From Actinomycetes bacterium (GTDB lineage: Bacteria; Actinomycetota; Actinomycetes; S36-B12): a stretch of DNA of 35,301 bases. The stretch's first letter is position 1, and every line of letters starts with the position of its first letter. The translations under genes were made by a program, and so were the position numbers. A model generated the notes under the pieces. It saw only the letters and a list, made by a program, of their open reading frames with translations, did not search any database and was not told where the DNA came from. The stretch covers positions 1 through 35,301 of the forward strand of contig BJGE01000018.1 in NCBI GenBank assembly GCA_014190275.1, read 5' to 3'. Positions 25,021 through 33,928 of the stretch are shown piece after piece.

Positions 25021-26385
25021 ATGGCCCGCATTGCCCGACTCGATGTCGAGACCCTCAAGCGCGAAGTCGAGGCCGGAAACATCGACACCGTTGCCGTGGC
25101 CATCACCGACATGCAGGGGCGCCTGCAAGGCAAGCGCATTCACGCGCACTATTTCGTCGACGAGGTCATGGGCCATGGCACCGAGGGCTGCAACTACGTC
25201 CTTGCTGTCGACGTCGACATGAATACCGTCGATGGCTACGCGATGTCATCATGGGAGACCGGTTACGGCGACCTAGTGATGCGTCCCGACCTTGACACCT
25301 TGCACTACCAGCCCTGGCAGCCGGGCACCGTTGGGGTGTTATGCGATGTGCTTTGGGAGGACGGCTCTGACGTCGTCGCCTCACCCCGGCAAATCCTGCG
25401 AGGGCAACTTGCTCGCCTAGCGGATGCGGGTATGGGCGCCTTCGTTGGCACCGAGCTTGAGTTCATTGTGTTCTTGGATTCCTATGAAGAAGCCTGGGAG
25501 AGCGGGTACCGCGATCTGACCCCCGCGAATCTTTATAACGTTGATTATTCGATGCTCGGCACCGCACGGGTCGAACCCCTGCTTCGCCGCATTCGTAATG
25601 AGATGACAGCAGCAGGCATGACCGTTGAAAGCGCCAAAGGTGAATGCAATCTCGGACAGCATGAGATCGCCTTCAAGTACACCGATGCCCTAGCGACCTG
25701 CGATAACCACGTCGTCTACAAGACCGGCGCTAAGGAGATTGCCGCCCAAGAAGGGGTGTCACTCACCTTCATGGCCAAGTTCAATGAGCGTGAGGGCAGT
25801 TCCTGCCACATCCACCTATCCTTCCGCGGCAACGACGGCTCGATGGTCATGGCCGACGACTCCGACCCGTCTGGAATGTCAGCGTTGGGTAAAGCATTCA
25901 TCGCGGGTCAGTTGGCACATATTGATGAACTCACGCTGCTCTACGCACCCCAGATCAACTCTTATAAGCGCTTTGTGCCCGGCTCCTTCGCGCCGACCGC
26001 GGTGCGCTGGGGTCGCGATAATCGAACCTGTGCCTTCCGCTTGGTTGGGCACGGGCAGTCACTTCGACTCGAGAACCGGGTGCCCGGCGGCGATGTGAAT
26101 CCTTATCTTGCGGTCGCCGGGATGATCGCTGCCGGCCTTGACGGCATCGAGCGTAATCTGCCCCTTGAGCCCACATTCGAAGGCAACGCCTATTCAAGTG
26201 ACTCCGCCCATGTGCCATCGGACATGCGCGACGCCCTAAGATTGTGGGAGTCCTCAACGTGGGTTACCGACACCTTCGGCGCCGCAGTGCAGGCGCACTA
26301 CTCGAATATGGCCCAGGTGGAGCTAGCGGCCTTCGGCAAAGCGGTTACCGACTGGGAGCGTTATCGCAGCTTCGAACGCCTCTAG
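25021..26385 (+). CDS. Glutamine-synthetase-like gamma-glutamylamide synthetase (GlnA4/PuuA type)
   Basis: 454 residues. GS-family catalytic segments are present: GTELEFIVF (metal Glu), ECNLGQHEIAFKY, SSCHIHLSF, FVPGSFAPTAVRWGRDNRTCAFR and RVPGGDVNPYLAVAG. The divergent N-terminal domain and the partner genes (aldehyde dehydrogenase, SDR, amidotransferase-type hydrolase) point to a ligase joining glutamate to an amine, not nitrogen assimilation. The gene set parallels mycobacterial Rv2857c-Rv2860c (glnA4 region), and streptomycete GlnA4 is reported as a gamma-glutamylethanolamide synthetase. The substrate here is inferred. ATG 25021 has GGAGG 5 nt upstream; the in-frame TTG at 24985 is less likely. 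Confidence 0.85.
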   Translation: MARIARLDVETLKREVEAGNIDTVAVAITDMQGRLQGKRIHAHYFVDEVMGHGTEGCNYVLAVDVDMNTVDGYAMSSWETGYGDLVMRPDLDTLHYQPWQPGTVGVLCDVLWEDGSDVVASPRQILRGQLARLADAGMGAFVGTELEFIVFLDSYEEAWESGYRDLTPANLYNVDYSMLGTARVEPLLRRIRNEMTAAGMTVESAKGECNLGQHEIAFKYTDALATCDNHVVYKTGAKEIAAQEGVSLTFMAKFNEREGSSCHIHLSFRGNDGSMVMADDSDPSGMSALGKAFIAGQLAHIDELTLLYAPQINSYKRFVPGSFAPTAVRWGRDNRTCAFRLVGHGQSLRLENRVPGGDVNPYLAVAGMIAAGLDGIERNLPLEPTFEGNAYSSDSAHVPSDMRDALRLWESSTWVTDTFGAAVQAHYSNMAQVELAAFGKAVTDWERYRSFERL

Positions 26386-26427
26386 ACCAAGCACCCGCAC
26401 CGCCAAATTCACCACTCAGGAGATGAA

Positions 26428-27786
26428 ATGCACGCCGTAATCAACCCCGCCACCGAAGAGGTTGTTGCCAATATCGCGGCAACTTCCGCGGAGGAAGCAG
26501 ACCAGGCCATCGCTCGGGCGCATGCAGCATTTGATTCTTGGCGGGCCATTGCACCGGGAGATCGAGCGAATCTGCTTCGCAGGTTTTCTGATGTAGTGCG
26601 CGAGCACGTTGAGGAACTGGCGTTGCTTGAAGTTAAGAACTCCGGTCACACCATCGGCAATGCCCGCTGGGAGGCAAATAACGTCGCGAACGTCCTGAAC
26701 TACTACGCCGGCGCCCCCGAGCGGTTGTTCGGACAGCAGATCCCGGTGCCGGGGGGAGTCGACATAACTTTCAAGGAGCCGATCGGCGTCGTCGGAGTGA
26801 TTGTGCCGTGGAATTTCCCGATGCCAATTGCCGGCTGGGGTTTCGCCCCCGCATTAGCTGCGGGCTGCACCGTGGTGTTGAAGCCAGCCGAGCTAACTCC
26901 CCTCACCGCCATCCGCTTAGGTGAATTAGCCCTTGTCGCCGGCATCCCTGAACACGTGTTAATCGTCCTGCCCGGCAAGGGATCGGTCGTCGGTCAGCGG
27001 TTCGTCGACAACCCGCTCGTGCGAAAAGTGGTTTTCACCGGGTCAACCTCGGTGGGTGCGGCAGTTATGGCCGGGTGCGCATCACAAATCAAGCCGGTCA
27101 CCCTTGAACTGGGCGGCAAGAGCGCGAATATTATTTTCGCCGACGCCGATATCGAGAAGGCCGCCGCCACCGCGCCATACGGGGTATTCGATAACGCCGG
27201 CCAAGATTGCTGCGCCAGGTCGCGCATTTTGGTGCAGCGCTCGGTAATGGATCGCTTCATGGGGCTGCTAGAAACCGCAGTCAAGGGCGTCGTAGTCGGT
27301 GACCCGGCACTCGAAAAAACCGAAATGGGCCCACTTATTTCACGCGGGCAGCACGACACTGTTTCGTCTTATGTGCCAAGTGATGCCCCCATCGCAATCC
27401 AAGGTAGCTGCCCCAGCGGGCCGGGCTACTGGTTCGCCCCGACCGTGCTGGCCCCGGTAGCACCCAGTGCCCGGGCATTTCGTGAAGAGATTTTCGGTCC
27501 GGTTGTTGTCGTGACCGCCTTTGAGGATGAAGCCGATGCGATCGCCTTGGCAAATGATTCCGAGTTTGGGCTTTCGGGCTCCATCTGGACGCGAGATGTC
27601 GGTCGCGCCCTACGCGTTGCCCGTGGAGTCGAAGCCGGCAACCTCTCGGTGAACTCCCACTCCTCGGTTCGCTATTGGACCCCGTTCGGCGGCTTCAAGC
27701 GCTCCGGGCTCGGCCGCGAGCTCGGCCCCGATGCACTAGACGCCTTCACCGAAACCAAGAATGTATTCCTGAGCACCGAAGATTAA
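26428..27786 (+). CDS. NAD(P)-dependent aldehyde dehydrogenase
   Basis: 452 residues, slightly short at the N-terminus compared with the roughly 480-residue norm. It has substrate-channel motif VPWNFPMPIAGW, dinucleotide motif FTGSTSVG, general base Glu227 in ELGGKS and catalytic Cys261 in NAGQDCCARSR. In this cluster it should oxidise the gamma-glutamyl aldehyde to its acid, as PuuC does in putrescine breakdown. Start ATG 26428 has AGGAG 5 nt upstream, 42 nt after the ligase stop, so it is in the same operon. Confidence 0.9.
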   Translation: MHAVINPATEEVVANIAATSAEEADQAIARAHAAFDSWRAIAPGDRANLLRRFSDVVREHVEELALLEVKNSGHTIGNARWEANNVANVLNYYAGAPERLFGQQIPVPGGVDITFKEPIGVVGVIVPWNFPMPIAGWGFAPALAAGCTVVLKPAELTPLTAIRLGELALVAGIPEHVLIVLPGKGSVVGQRFVDNPLVRKVVFTGSTSVGAAVMAGCASQIKPVTLELGGKSANIIFADADIEKAAATAPYGVFDNAGQDCCARSRILVQRSVMDRFMGLLETAVKGVVVGDPALEKTEMGPLISRGQHDTVSSYVPSDAPIAIQGSCPSGPGYWFAPTVLAPVAPSARAFREEIFGPVVVVTAFEDEADAIALANDSEFGLSGSIWTRDVGRALRVARGVEAGNLSVNSHSSVRYWTPFGGFKRSGLGRELGPDALDAFTETKNVFLSTED

Positions 27787-27830
27787 ACCCATAACCAGCA
27801 GCGATTTCACTTACTAAGAATTGAGGAATC

Positions 27831-28610
27831 ATGGGTGACAGCAACTGCCGCCGGCTCGTTGGTCGCGTCGCGGTCGTAACCGGCGGGGCCAGTGGCATTG
27901 GCCTGGCCACTGTGCGCCGGTTCGCTGACGAAGGTGCACTGGTCGTGATCGGTGACGTTGACCCGACAAGCGGTGAGGCCGCCGCGGCCGAAGTCGGTGG
28001 CCTATTCATCAAAACCGATGTCACTAACGCCGACCAGGTCGCTGCCATGTTCAAAGCTGCCAAGGATACCTACGGCAGCGTCGACATTGCCTTCAACAAC
28101 GCTGGTATCTCACCACCCGATGACGACTCCATCTTGGAGACCGGCATCGAAGCCTGGCGCCGAGTCCAAGAAGTAAACCTCACCTCGGTGTTTCTTTGCT
28201 GCAAGGCGGTGCTGCCCTACATGCTCGAGCAGGGCAAGGGTTCGATCATCAACACGGCTTCATTTGTCGCCACCATGGCCGCCGCAACTTCGCAGATCTC
28301 CTACACGGCCTCCAAGGGCGGCGTCCTCGCCATGAGCCGCGAGCTCGGCGTGCAATTCGCGCGCTCCGGGGTGCGGGTCAACGCCCTGTCGCCCGGACCG
28401 GTGAACACCCCGCTACTTATTGAGCTTTTCGCCAAGGATCCAGAGCGCGCAGCACGTCGCCTCGTGCATATTCCGTTCGGCCGCTTTGGCGAGCCCGATG
28501 AGATAGCCGCCGCGGTTGCCTTTTTGGCCAGCGATGACTCCTCGTTTATCACCGCATCTAATTTCTTGGTCGACGGTGGCATCTCCGGGGCGTACGTCAC
28601 CCCGCTGTAA
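27831..28610 (+). CDS. Short-chain dehydrogenase/reductase (classical SDR)
   Basis: 259 residues. NAD-binding TGGASGIG (17-24), NNAG (89-92), catalytic Ser144, Tyr158 and Lys162 (YTASK) and the C-terminal FLVDGG are all intact. GDVD after strand 2 suggests NAD preference. In the inferred pathway it would oxidise the hydroxyl of a gamma-glutamyl amino alcohol to an aldehyde for the neighbouring dehydrogenase. It is third in the plus-strand operon, 44 nt after the ALDH gene, with GAGG just before the ATG. Confidence 0.9.
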   Translation: MGDSNCRRLVGRVAVVTGGASGIGLATVRRFADEGALVVIGDVDPTSGEAAAAEVGGLFIKTDVTNADQVAAMFKAAKDTYGSVDIAFNNAGISPPDDDSILETGIEAWRRVQEVNLTSVFLCCKAVLPYMLEQGKGSIINTASFVATMAAATSQISYTASKGGVLAMSRELGVQFARSGVRVNALSPGPVNTPLLIELFAKDPERAARRLVHIPFGRFGEPDEIAAAVAFLASDDSSFITASNFLVDGGISGAYVTPL

Positions 28611-28634
28611 CCCCGCACCCGCGCGCTATCTGCT

Positions 28635-28690
28635 TAAACCTGCTCGTTCCGTCAAATATCGCCCCAGAAATGACGGAACGAGCAGGTTTA
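28635..28690. terminator. Perfect 20-bp inverted repeat between SDR and amidotransferase genes
   Basis: TAAACCTGCTCGTTCCGTCA (28635-28654) is repeated in exact inverse at 28671-28690 around a 16-nt loop. The genes converge here. The terminal TAA of the minus-strand arm is the stop codon of the amidotransferase gene. It is a likely bidirectional terminator; the length of the stem could also mark a REP-like element. Confidence 0.8.
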
Positions 28691-29407
28691 CCGACCGGTG
28701 GTGCGGTAGCTGCTGGCCGCGGCCAAGAAGGCGCCGATCAGGTTGGCATCGGCAACCCGTCGGTCTGGGTGCTCCGGGTGCCACTGCACCCCGAGGCAAA
28801 AATCAGCACCCTTGTCCTCGCAAACTTCGATGGTGCCGTCAGCGGCCCAACCGGTCACCGTTAGCTCACCTGGGCTATCAACCCCTTGGTGGTGCGAGGA
28901 GTTAACGGTGGTTGCGGTGGTGCCCATCACCTGTGCGATGAGCGATCCGGGGGCGAAAGTCGCTTCGTGTTCCACGAACTGCCCTGGCACTTCACGGTGC
29001 ACCGTGGCCAGCCCCAGATCCGGCAGGTTCTGGATCAGCGTGCCGCCGTGGGCCACAGCCATGATCTGCAGGCCGCGGCAGATACCCAGCACCGGCATCC
29101 CGCGCTCCCGCGCACCTAGGTAAAGCACGGTTTCAGACTCATCCCTTGACTCACGTGGCGCGTCCGCGGTCTTATGGGGTGCGGCGCCGTAGCGACGTGC
29201 ATCGACATCGGCGCCGCCGACGAGTACCAAGCCGTCGAGGCGGTCCAATGCGTCGGCATTGGTCGCGGGGGGTAGCAACACGATGCGCCCGCCGGCATCT
29301 TGGAATAGATCCAGATACCAGTGCGGGAGTTCGGCCGCCTTGATATCCCAAGCCCCCCATTTGGCCTGCTCGAAATAGACGGAGACACCGACCACGGGCG
29401 CTGACAT
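28688..29407 (-). CDS. Class-I glutamine-amidotransferase-like gamma-glutamyl hydrolase (PuuD type)
   Basis: 239 residues. Catalytic Cys110 sits in GICRGLQ, and the His/Glu pair is His210/Glu212 in VQWHPE. LVLVGGADVDARRYG is typical of the peptidase C26 / gamma-glutamyl-GABA hydrolase family. It would cleave the gamma-glutamyl amide at the end of the pathway, freeing glutamate and the oxidised amine. It is convergent to the SDR gene and divergent from the antiporter. No clear Shine-Dalgarno precedes ATG 29405-29407. Confidence 0.88.
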   Translation of the reverse strand: MSAPVVGVSVYFEQAKWGAWDIKAAELPHWYLDLFQDAGGRIVLLPPATNADALDRLDGLVLVGGADVDARRYGAAPHKTADAPRESRDESETVLYLGARERGMPVLGICRGLQIMAVAHGGTLIQNLPDLGLATVHREVPGQFVEHEATFAPGSLIAQVMGTTATTVNSSHHQGVDSPGELTVTGWAADGTIEVCEDKGADFCLGVQWHPEHPDRRVADANLIGAFLAAASSYRTTGR

Positions 29408-29441
29408 CCGGCAATGTTCTCACAGCCGCAGCCCGTTGCCG

Positions 29442-29447
29442 TAGATT
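29442..29447 (+). promoter_or_regulatory. -10 box deciding the antiporter start
   Basis: TAGATT ends 7 nt before GTG 29455. This spacing matches the leaderless pattern elsewhere in the window and argues for GTG 29455 over the in-frame TTG at 29446, which overlaps the box. Confidence 0.5.
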
Positions 29448-29454
29448 GCCCAGC

Positions 29455-30639
29455 GTGCAATCGGATCTATCCTCGCTCCTTGTCATCGTGGCCATCTCCG
29501 CCTTGGTTCCGCTCATCGTTGGCCTGACAAGGATCAAGGTTTCCGAGGTGGTACTGCTCCTGGGCGGGGGCATCATCTTTGGCCCAAATGTCCTGGATTT
29601 GATCCACACAGATGCCGCGATTGATCTACTCGCTGAGATGGGCCTGGGCCTGCTCTTCTTCTTGGCCGGTAATGAGTTGGAGAGAAATGCAATCTCCGGC
29701 AAGAATGGCAAGCTCGCCGCCATCGGCTGGGGTGCCTCGCTCCTAATGGCCGGGCTGGTCACCGGTGGCTTGTCTGCGATTGGTTTCATCCAAGACTATT
29801 TAGGGATTGCGATCGCACTAACCACCACCGCCCTAGGTACTTTGTTGCCGGTGCTGCGCGATGCCGGCGAATCCAATACGCGTTTTGGGCTGTTTTTCAT
29901 GGGGGCGGGGGCGTGGGGTGAGTTAGGCCCAATCATCACGATCGCAATTTTGTTCGGTGCCAAATCCTCGTTCGTGGCGATTCTCTCCCTTACCGGTTTC
30001 GCGATTGTCGCCTTGATCGTGGCACTGCTACCACAGCGATTGAACAACCCTCGGGTGCGGGCCGTGCTGCAGCGCGGGTATGGCACCAGTTCGCAAACCG
30101 CGGTACGCATCACCATGCTGCTGCTCGTCTTTCTCTTGACAATCGCTTCAGATTTTGGGTTGGACGCAATCCTCGGCGCCTTCATCGCCGGCATCATCGT
30201 GCGGCGGTACGCACCACGTAGTGAAGAATCAATGCTGCATGGTCGGATCGAAGGAATAGCGTTCGGATTCTTCATCCCAATTTTCTTCATCATCTCCGGT
30301 GCCAATCTGGATATAGTGTCTATCATCCAAAACCCACTTACCCTCATCGTTTTCTTCGCACTACTGCTACTGGTTCGTGGGCTGCCGCAATTCTTTATCT
30401 ACCGTAAAGCGATTCCCGATGCCTTTCAGCGCGGGCGCTTCTCCTTACTGGTTGCCACCGGCTTGCCGATGATCGTCGCTATCACCACATTGGAGGTTGA
30501 AACCGGGGCAATGCTGCCGCGAAACGCGGCCGGGTTGGTCGGTGCGGGCGCTCTTTCGGTTCTAGTTTTCCCGCTAGTTGCTAGTGCACTCGGGAAAAAG
30601 GTGCGAAACCCACTCCCTGAAGAAGAGCTAGCGCATTAA
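29455..30639 (+). CDS. CPA2-family cation:proton antiporter (KefB-like membrane domain)
   Basis: 394 residues from GTG 29455, about 12-13 membrane helices, no C-terminal RCK domain. Signatures are EMGLGLLFFLAGNELE, GAGAWGELGPIITIAILFG (the acidic ion-site helix, Glu in place of Asp) and DFGLDAILGAFIAGIIV. It likely exchanges K+ or Na+ for protons. It is divergent from the amidotransferase gene and convergent with rlmB, with only 9 bp between the stops. Substrate and regulation are not visible. Confidence 0.82.
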   Translation: MQSDLSSLLVIVAISALVPLIVGLTRIKVSEVVLLLGGGIIFGPNVLDLIHTDAAIDLLAEMGLGLLFFLAGNELERNAISGKNGKLAAIGWGASLLMAGLVTGGLSAIGFIQDYLGIAIALTTTALGTLLPVLRDAGESNTRFGLFFMGAGAWGELGPIITIAILFGAKSSFVAILSLTGFAIVALIVALLPQRLNNPRVRAVLQRGYGTSSQTAVRITMLLLVFLLTIASDFGLDAILGAFIAGIIVRRYAPRSEESMLHGRIEGIAFGFFIPIFFIISGANLDIVSIIQNPLTLIVFFALLLLVRGLPQFFIYRKAIPDAFQRGRFSLLVATGLPMIVAITTLEVETGAMLPRNAAGLVGAGALSVLVFPLVASALGKKVRNPLPEEELAH

Positions 30640-30651
30640 GCCCCACGCTTA
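30637..30651. terminator. Mini inverted repeat made of the two stop codons
   Basis: TAAGC (30637-30641) and GCTTA (30647-30651) surround CCCAC. Its ends are exactly the TAA stops of the antiporter and of rlmB. The stem is only 5 bp, so it may be a vestigial bidirectional terminator. Confidence 0.3.
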
Positions 30652-31599
30652 GGTTCGAGCGGCATAAACCGCATGCAAAGCGATACCGGCAGCGACTGCA
30701 GCATTCAGGGACTCCGTGGCACTGCTCATATCTATTCGCGATAGCCAATCGCAGGTCTCACCGACCAACCGCGATAAGCCTTCGCCTTCAGCCCCAATCA
30801 CAATCACCACCCGATCTGTCAACGTGCCAACAGGCAGCCCGCCCAAGGCGGTGGCCCCATCAGCCGCCAGCCCAATAACCGTAAAGCCCTGTTTTTGCAA
30901 GGACTGCAAGGCGCGGGTCAAGTTCGGCACCTGGGCAACGGGCACGCGCGCCAGCGCCCCGGCCGAAGTCTTCCATGCCCCTGCGCTGATTCCCGCAGCT
31001 CGCCGAGTCGGGATGACGATGCCATCCGCGCCGAAGGCTGCGGCTGAACGTGCAACCGCACCCAGATTTCGTGGGTCGGTCACCCCATCAAGTGCGACGA
31101 GGAGTCGGCCCCCGCTGATAGCCGCAAGGTCGGCATACTCATATGGCGGCATCGTGAGAACCAAACCTTGATGCACGGCATTGTGAGTCATTTCGTCAAG
31201 ATCGGCTCGGGGGATTTCGAATGTCGGCACATTCTGCGCGACGGCCAACCGCAGCGCCTCACGCAACCGATCGTCGGCATCTAATTTGACCTGGACGTAT
31301 AGGGCTTTGGCCGGAACGCGAGCGCGCAGTGCTTCAACCACGGAGTTGCGCCCGATAAGCAGGTCTGCGGTGTCGCGCGTGCGACCGCTGGACGGGCGAG
31401 CCGACTTCTTCGCCGTGTCTTGTATCCGGGCTGAGGCACGTTCCTTGCGTCCAGCCGGATGGTGTGGACGCTCAACCGCCTTTGGTGTCGGGCCTTTGCC
31501 CTTTAGTTGCTTGCGGCGTTGACCCCCCGAACCAACCGTTGCCCCCTTCTTGCTGCCCTCACTTCGCATAGCGCCACGACGCTGTGAATTACCGGCCAT
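30649..31599 (-). CDS. rlmB: 23S rRNA 2'-O-ribose methyltransferase of the SpoU family (RlmB/TrmH type)
   Basis: 316 residues. A basic disordered N-terminus (about 1-80, many Lys/Arg) is followed by the substrate-binding domain (LLIGRNSVVEALRARVPAKALYVQ) and the SpoU knot. Knot motifs are ALDGVTDPRNLGAVARSAAAFGADG, VIGAEGEGLSRL and IDMSSATESLNAAVAAGIAL. The family methylates G2251 of 23S rRNA in bacteria, though in actinobacteria close relatives include TsnR-like enzymes, so the exact base is inferred. The ATG lies 2 nt after cysS. Confidence 0.88.
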   Translation of the reverse strand: MAGNSQRRGAMRSEGSKKGATVGSGGQRRKQLKGKGPTPKAVERPHHPAGRKERASARIQDTAKKSARPSSGRTRDTADLLIGRNSVVEALRARVPAKALYVQVKLDADDRLREALRLAVAQNVPTFEIPRADLDEMTHNAVHQGLVLTMPPYEYADLAAISGGRLLVALDGVTDPRNLGAVARSAAAFGADGIVIPTRRAAGISAGAWKTSAGALARVPVAQVPNLTRALQSLQKQGFTVIGLAADGATALGGLPVGTLTDRVVIVIGAEGEGLSRLVGETCDWLSRIDMSSATESLNAAVAAGIALHAVYAART

Positions 31600-31601
31600 G
31601 A

Positions 31602-33011
31602 CTATTGCTCCAAAGTCCAGCGGGCACCTTGGGGGGTGTCCTCGATGCGAATGCCGATGGCGTCAAGCCCATCGCGGATGGCATCGGACGCCGCAAAGTC
31701 TTTACGTGCCCGAGCTTCTTGGCGCTGCTGCAGTGCAACCTGCACCAGCGCATCGATCACCGATTCGGAATCGGCCTTGCCGGCAGCCACCCACGGCTGT
31801 GCCCAAGGGTTTAGTCCAAGCACATCCAGCATGGCGAGGGTTGCCTTGAAGGCATCGGCTACCACACTCGCGCTCTTCTCGGTTAACGCCGCATTACCAC
31901 CGCGCACTGTCTCATGAAGAATCGCGAAAGCCTGCGGCACTGCTAGGTCGTCATTCATCGCAGCGTCAAATGCCTCGGGTCGAGATGAGGGGTCGGGATC
32001 AAGCAACCGCGGATCTGCACCTAAGAACTCATGGCTGCGCTGCAGAAAACCTTCAATGCGACGAAAACCTTGGCCGGCTTCATTAACGGATTCGTCCGAG
32101 TACTCCAGCATCGACCGGTAGTGGGCACCCACCAAGTAGTAGCGTAATTCAATCGGACGGACCCGCTTCACTACTTCGTCAACCAGCAAGGAATTACCAA
32201 GTGACTTACTCATCTTTTCGCCGGCGGTCGTGACCCACGCATTGTGTACCCAGTAATTGGCGAATTGATCACCGGCGGCTTTGGACTGCGCGATCTCATT
32301 TTCATGATGCGGGAAAACCAAGTCCAGCCCGCCGCCATGAATATCAAAATTCGGACCTAGGTATCTGGCCGCCATCGCCGAGCACTCAATATGCCAACCC
32401 GGACGGCCCGGGCCCCAAGGGGTATCCCAACAAGGCTCACCCGGTTTGGCCGACTTCCACATTGCGAAATCACGAGCATCGCGCTTGACCTGCGCTTCTG
32501 AGTCGGGCGAGGCCAACATGTCATCAATGCGCTGGCCACTTAACTTGCCATATCCTTCGAAGGCGCGTACATCGAAATAGACATCACCGTTAGTCGCATA
32601 GCCGTACCCCTCGGTGATCAATCGTTGCATCATCGCGATCATCTCGGGGATGTGGCCCGTGGCTCGGGGCTCATAGGTTGGTGGCAGGCAACCGAGTGCG
32701 TCGTAAGCGCGGCTAAAGGCCCGCTCATTACGCATCGCAACTACCCAATAAGGGACGCCGTCATGGCCGGCATTGTGGATGATCTTGTCGTCAATGTCGG
32801 TGACATTACGAATGAAGGTGACGCCATACCCCTGATCGATCAACCACCGGCGCAACACATCAAAGGCCACCCCACTGCGAATGTGCCCCACATGCGGTGG
32901 CGCCTGAACGGTCGCCCCGCATAGGTAAATACCCACCTCACCAGGTGAGATTGGTACGAACTCGCGCACCGAGCGCGTCGCGGTGTCATGAAGGGACAGG
33001 GAAGATGGCAC
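31602..33011 (-). CDS. cysS: Cysteinyl-tRNA synthetase
   Basis: 469 residues. The zinc-binding start IYLCGATVQAPPHVGHIRS contains the HIGH variant HVGH (40-43) with Cys31; GWHIECSAM and GGGLDLVFPHHENE supply the other zinc ligands. GEKMSKSLGNS is the KMSKS loop. CGATVQ instead of CGPTVY is the usual actinobacterial form. It charges tRNA-Cys. GTG 33011 is preceded by TAGCCT at leaderless spacing (6 nt) and lies 9 nt after the oxidoreductase gene. Confidence 0.95.
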   Translation of the reverse strand: MPSSLSLHDTATRSVREFVPISPGEVGIYLCGATVQAPPHVGHIRSGVAFDVLRRWLIDQGYGVTFIRNVTDIDDKIIHNAGHDGVPYWVVAMRNERAFSRAYDALGCLPPTYEPRATGHIPEMIAMMQRLITEGYGYATNGDVYFDVRAFEGYGKLSGQRIDDMLASPDSEAQVKRDARDFAMWKSAKPGEPCWDTPWGPGRPGWHIECSAMAARYLGPNFDIHGGGLDLVFPHHENEIAQSKAAGDQFANYWVHNAWVTTAGEKMSKSLGNSLLVDEVVKRVRPIELRYYLVGAHYRSMLEYSDESVNEAGQGFRRIEGFLQRSHEFLGADPRLLDPDPSSRPEAFDAAMNDDLAVPQAFAILHETVRGGNAALTEKSASVVADAFKATLAMLDVLGLNPWAQPWVAAGKADSESVIDALVQVALQQRQEARARKDFAASDAIRDGLDAIGIRIEDTPQGARWTLEQ

Positions 33012-33020
33012 AGGCTAAGG

Positions 33021-33422
33021 CTATCGCTGAAGCGTGACGATCTTTTCCGGCGTTATGCGGACGACCACCCGCACGTTGTCGGTGCCGTCATCAAAGGCGT
33101 ATCTATCCAGGCCCATATATGCCTGTGCCGCCCGATCTATCAGCTCACGACCACCTGATTCGGTCATCGTGGCAGTGCCCCGGACTTCCACATACGAGTA
33201 AGGGTTGTCCTTCGGATAGACCAGCAAGGTGACCCGAGGATCCTTCTCAATATTTAGGTGCTTGCGTCGACCCTTAACTGTTGAGACAAGTAAGTCATCC
33301 CCGTCGCGCTCAACCCACACCACCGAGAGATGAGGTTGCCCGTCTGGGAGCAAGGTTGCGATGGTGGCAAACTCAGGATCATCAAACCAGGGTTTTACGG
33401 TGTCGGGGAGCGCGATGGCCAT
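33021..33422 (-). CDS. PPOX-class F420-dependent oxidoreductase (split beta-barrel)
   Basis: 133 residues from ATG 33422. The split-barrel FMN/F420 fold is seen in FATIATLLPDGQPHLSVVWVERDGDDLLVSTVKGRRKHLNIEKDPRVTLLVYPKDNPYSYVEVRGTA. These proteins reduce or bind flavin/F420 cofactors; many are F420H2-dependent reductases of unknown substrate. The start is taken at ATG 33422 because TAGACT (33430-33435) ends 7 nt upstream. The longer frame overlaps ispF. It is inserted between ispF and cysS, which are adjacent in many relatives. Confidence 0.82.
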   Translation of the reverse strand: MAIALPDTVKPWFDDPEFATIATLLPDGQPHLSVVWVERDGDDLLVSTVKGRRKHLNIEKDPRVTLLVYPKDNPYSYVEVRGTATMTESGGRELIDRAAQAYMGLDRYAFDDGTDNVRVVVRITPEKIVTLQR

Positions 33423-33438
33423 GAACCGGAGTCTAGAT

Positions 33439-33918
33439 CTACGCGGGCGTGGCCAGCACACTGGCAATGGCCAACGCGGCCAGCCCCTCGCCCCGGCCGG
33501 TCAGGCCCAGGCCATCGGTGGTGGTACCGGAAACCCGCACCGGAGCCCCGATCGCCGCCGACAGTACGTCTTCGGCTTCTTGGCGGCGCGGTCCGACCCG
33601 CGGTTGATTGCCGATGATCTGCACACTCGCATTACCGATGGTGAAGCCCCCTTCGCGTACCAAGGACGCCACCTCGGATAACAAGGTAACCCCGGAGGCC
33701 CCGGCATACTTCGCTTCATCAGTCCCGAAAACCGATCCCAGATCACCGAGGCCTGCGGCTCCAAGGAGGGCATCGCAAATTGCATGCGCGGCGACGTCGG
33801 CATCTGAGTGCCCGCTTAGGCCGACTGCGTCAGGCCAATGAAGACCGGCAAGCCAAAGCGGACGACTCGCGTCAAAAGCGTGCACATCCACCCCGAGGCC
33901 AACAAGTGGAATCGGCAT
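33439..33918 (-). CDS. ispF: 2-C-methyl-D-erythritol 2,4-cyclodiphosphate synthase
   Basis: 159 residues from ATG 33918. Metal-site motif GVDVHAF is near the N-terminus, followed by [41 protein letters not shown] and a C-terminal [20 protein letters not shown] follow. It performs the fifth step of the MEP isoprenoid pathway as a trimer. ATG 33918 gives the normal length and lies 10 nt after the ispD stop; GTG 33939 would overlap ispD by 11 nt. Confidence 0.93.
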   Translation of the reverse strand: MPIPLVGLGVDVHAFDASRPLWLAGLHWPDAVGLSGHSDADVAAHAICDALLGAAGLGDLGSVFGTDEAKYAGASGVTLLSEVASLVREGGFTIGNASVQIIGNQPRVGPRRQEAEDVLSAAIGAPVRVSGTTTDGLGLTGRGEGLAALAIASVLATPA

Positions 33919-33928
33919 CTGTTGGTTA

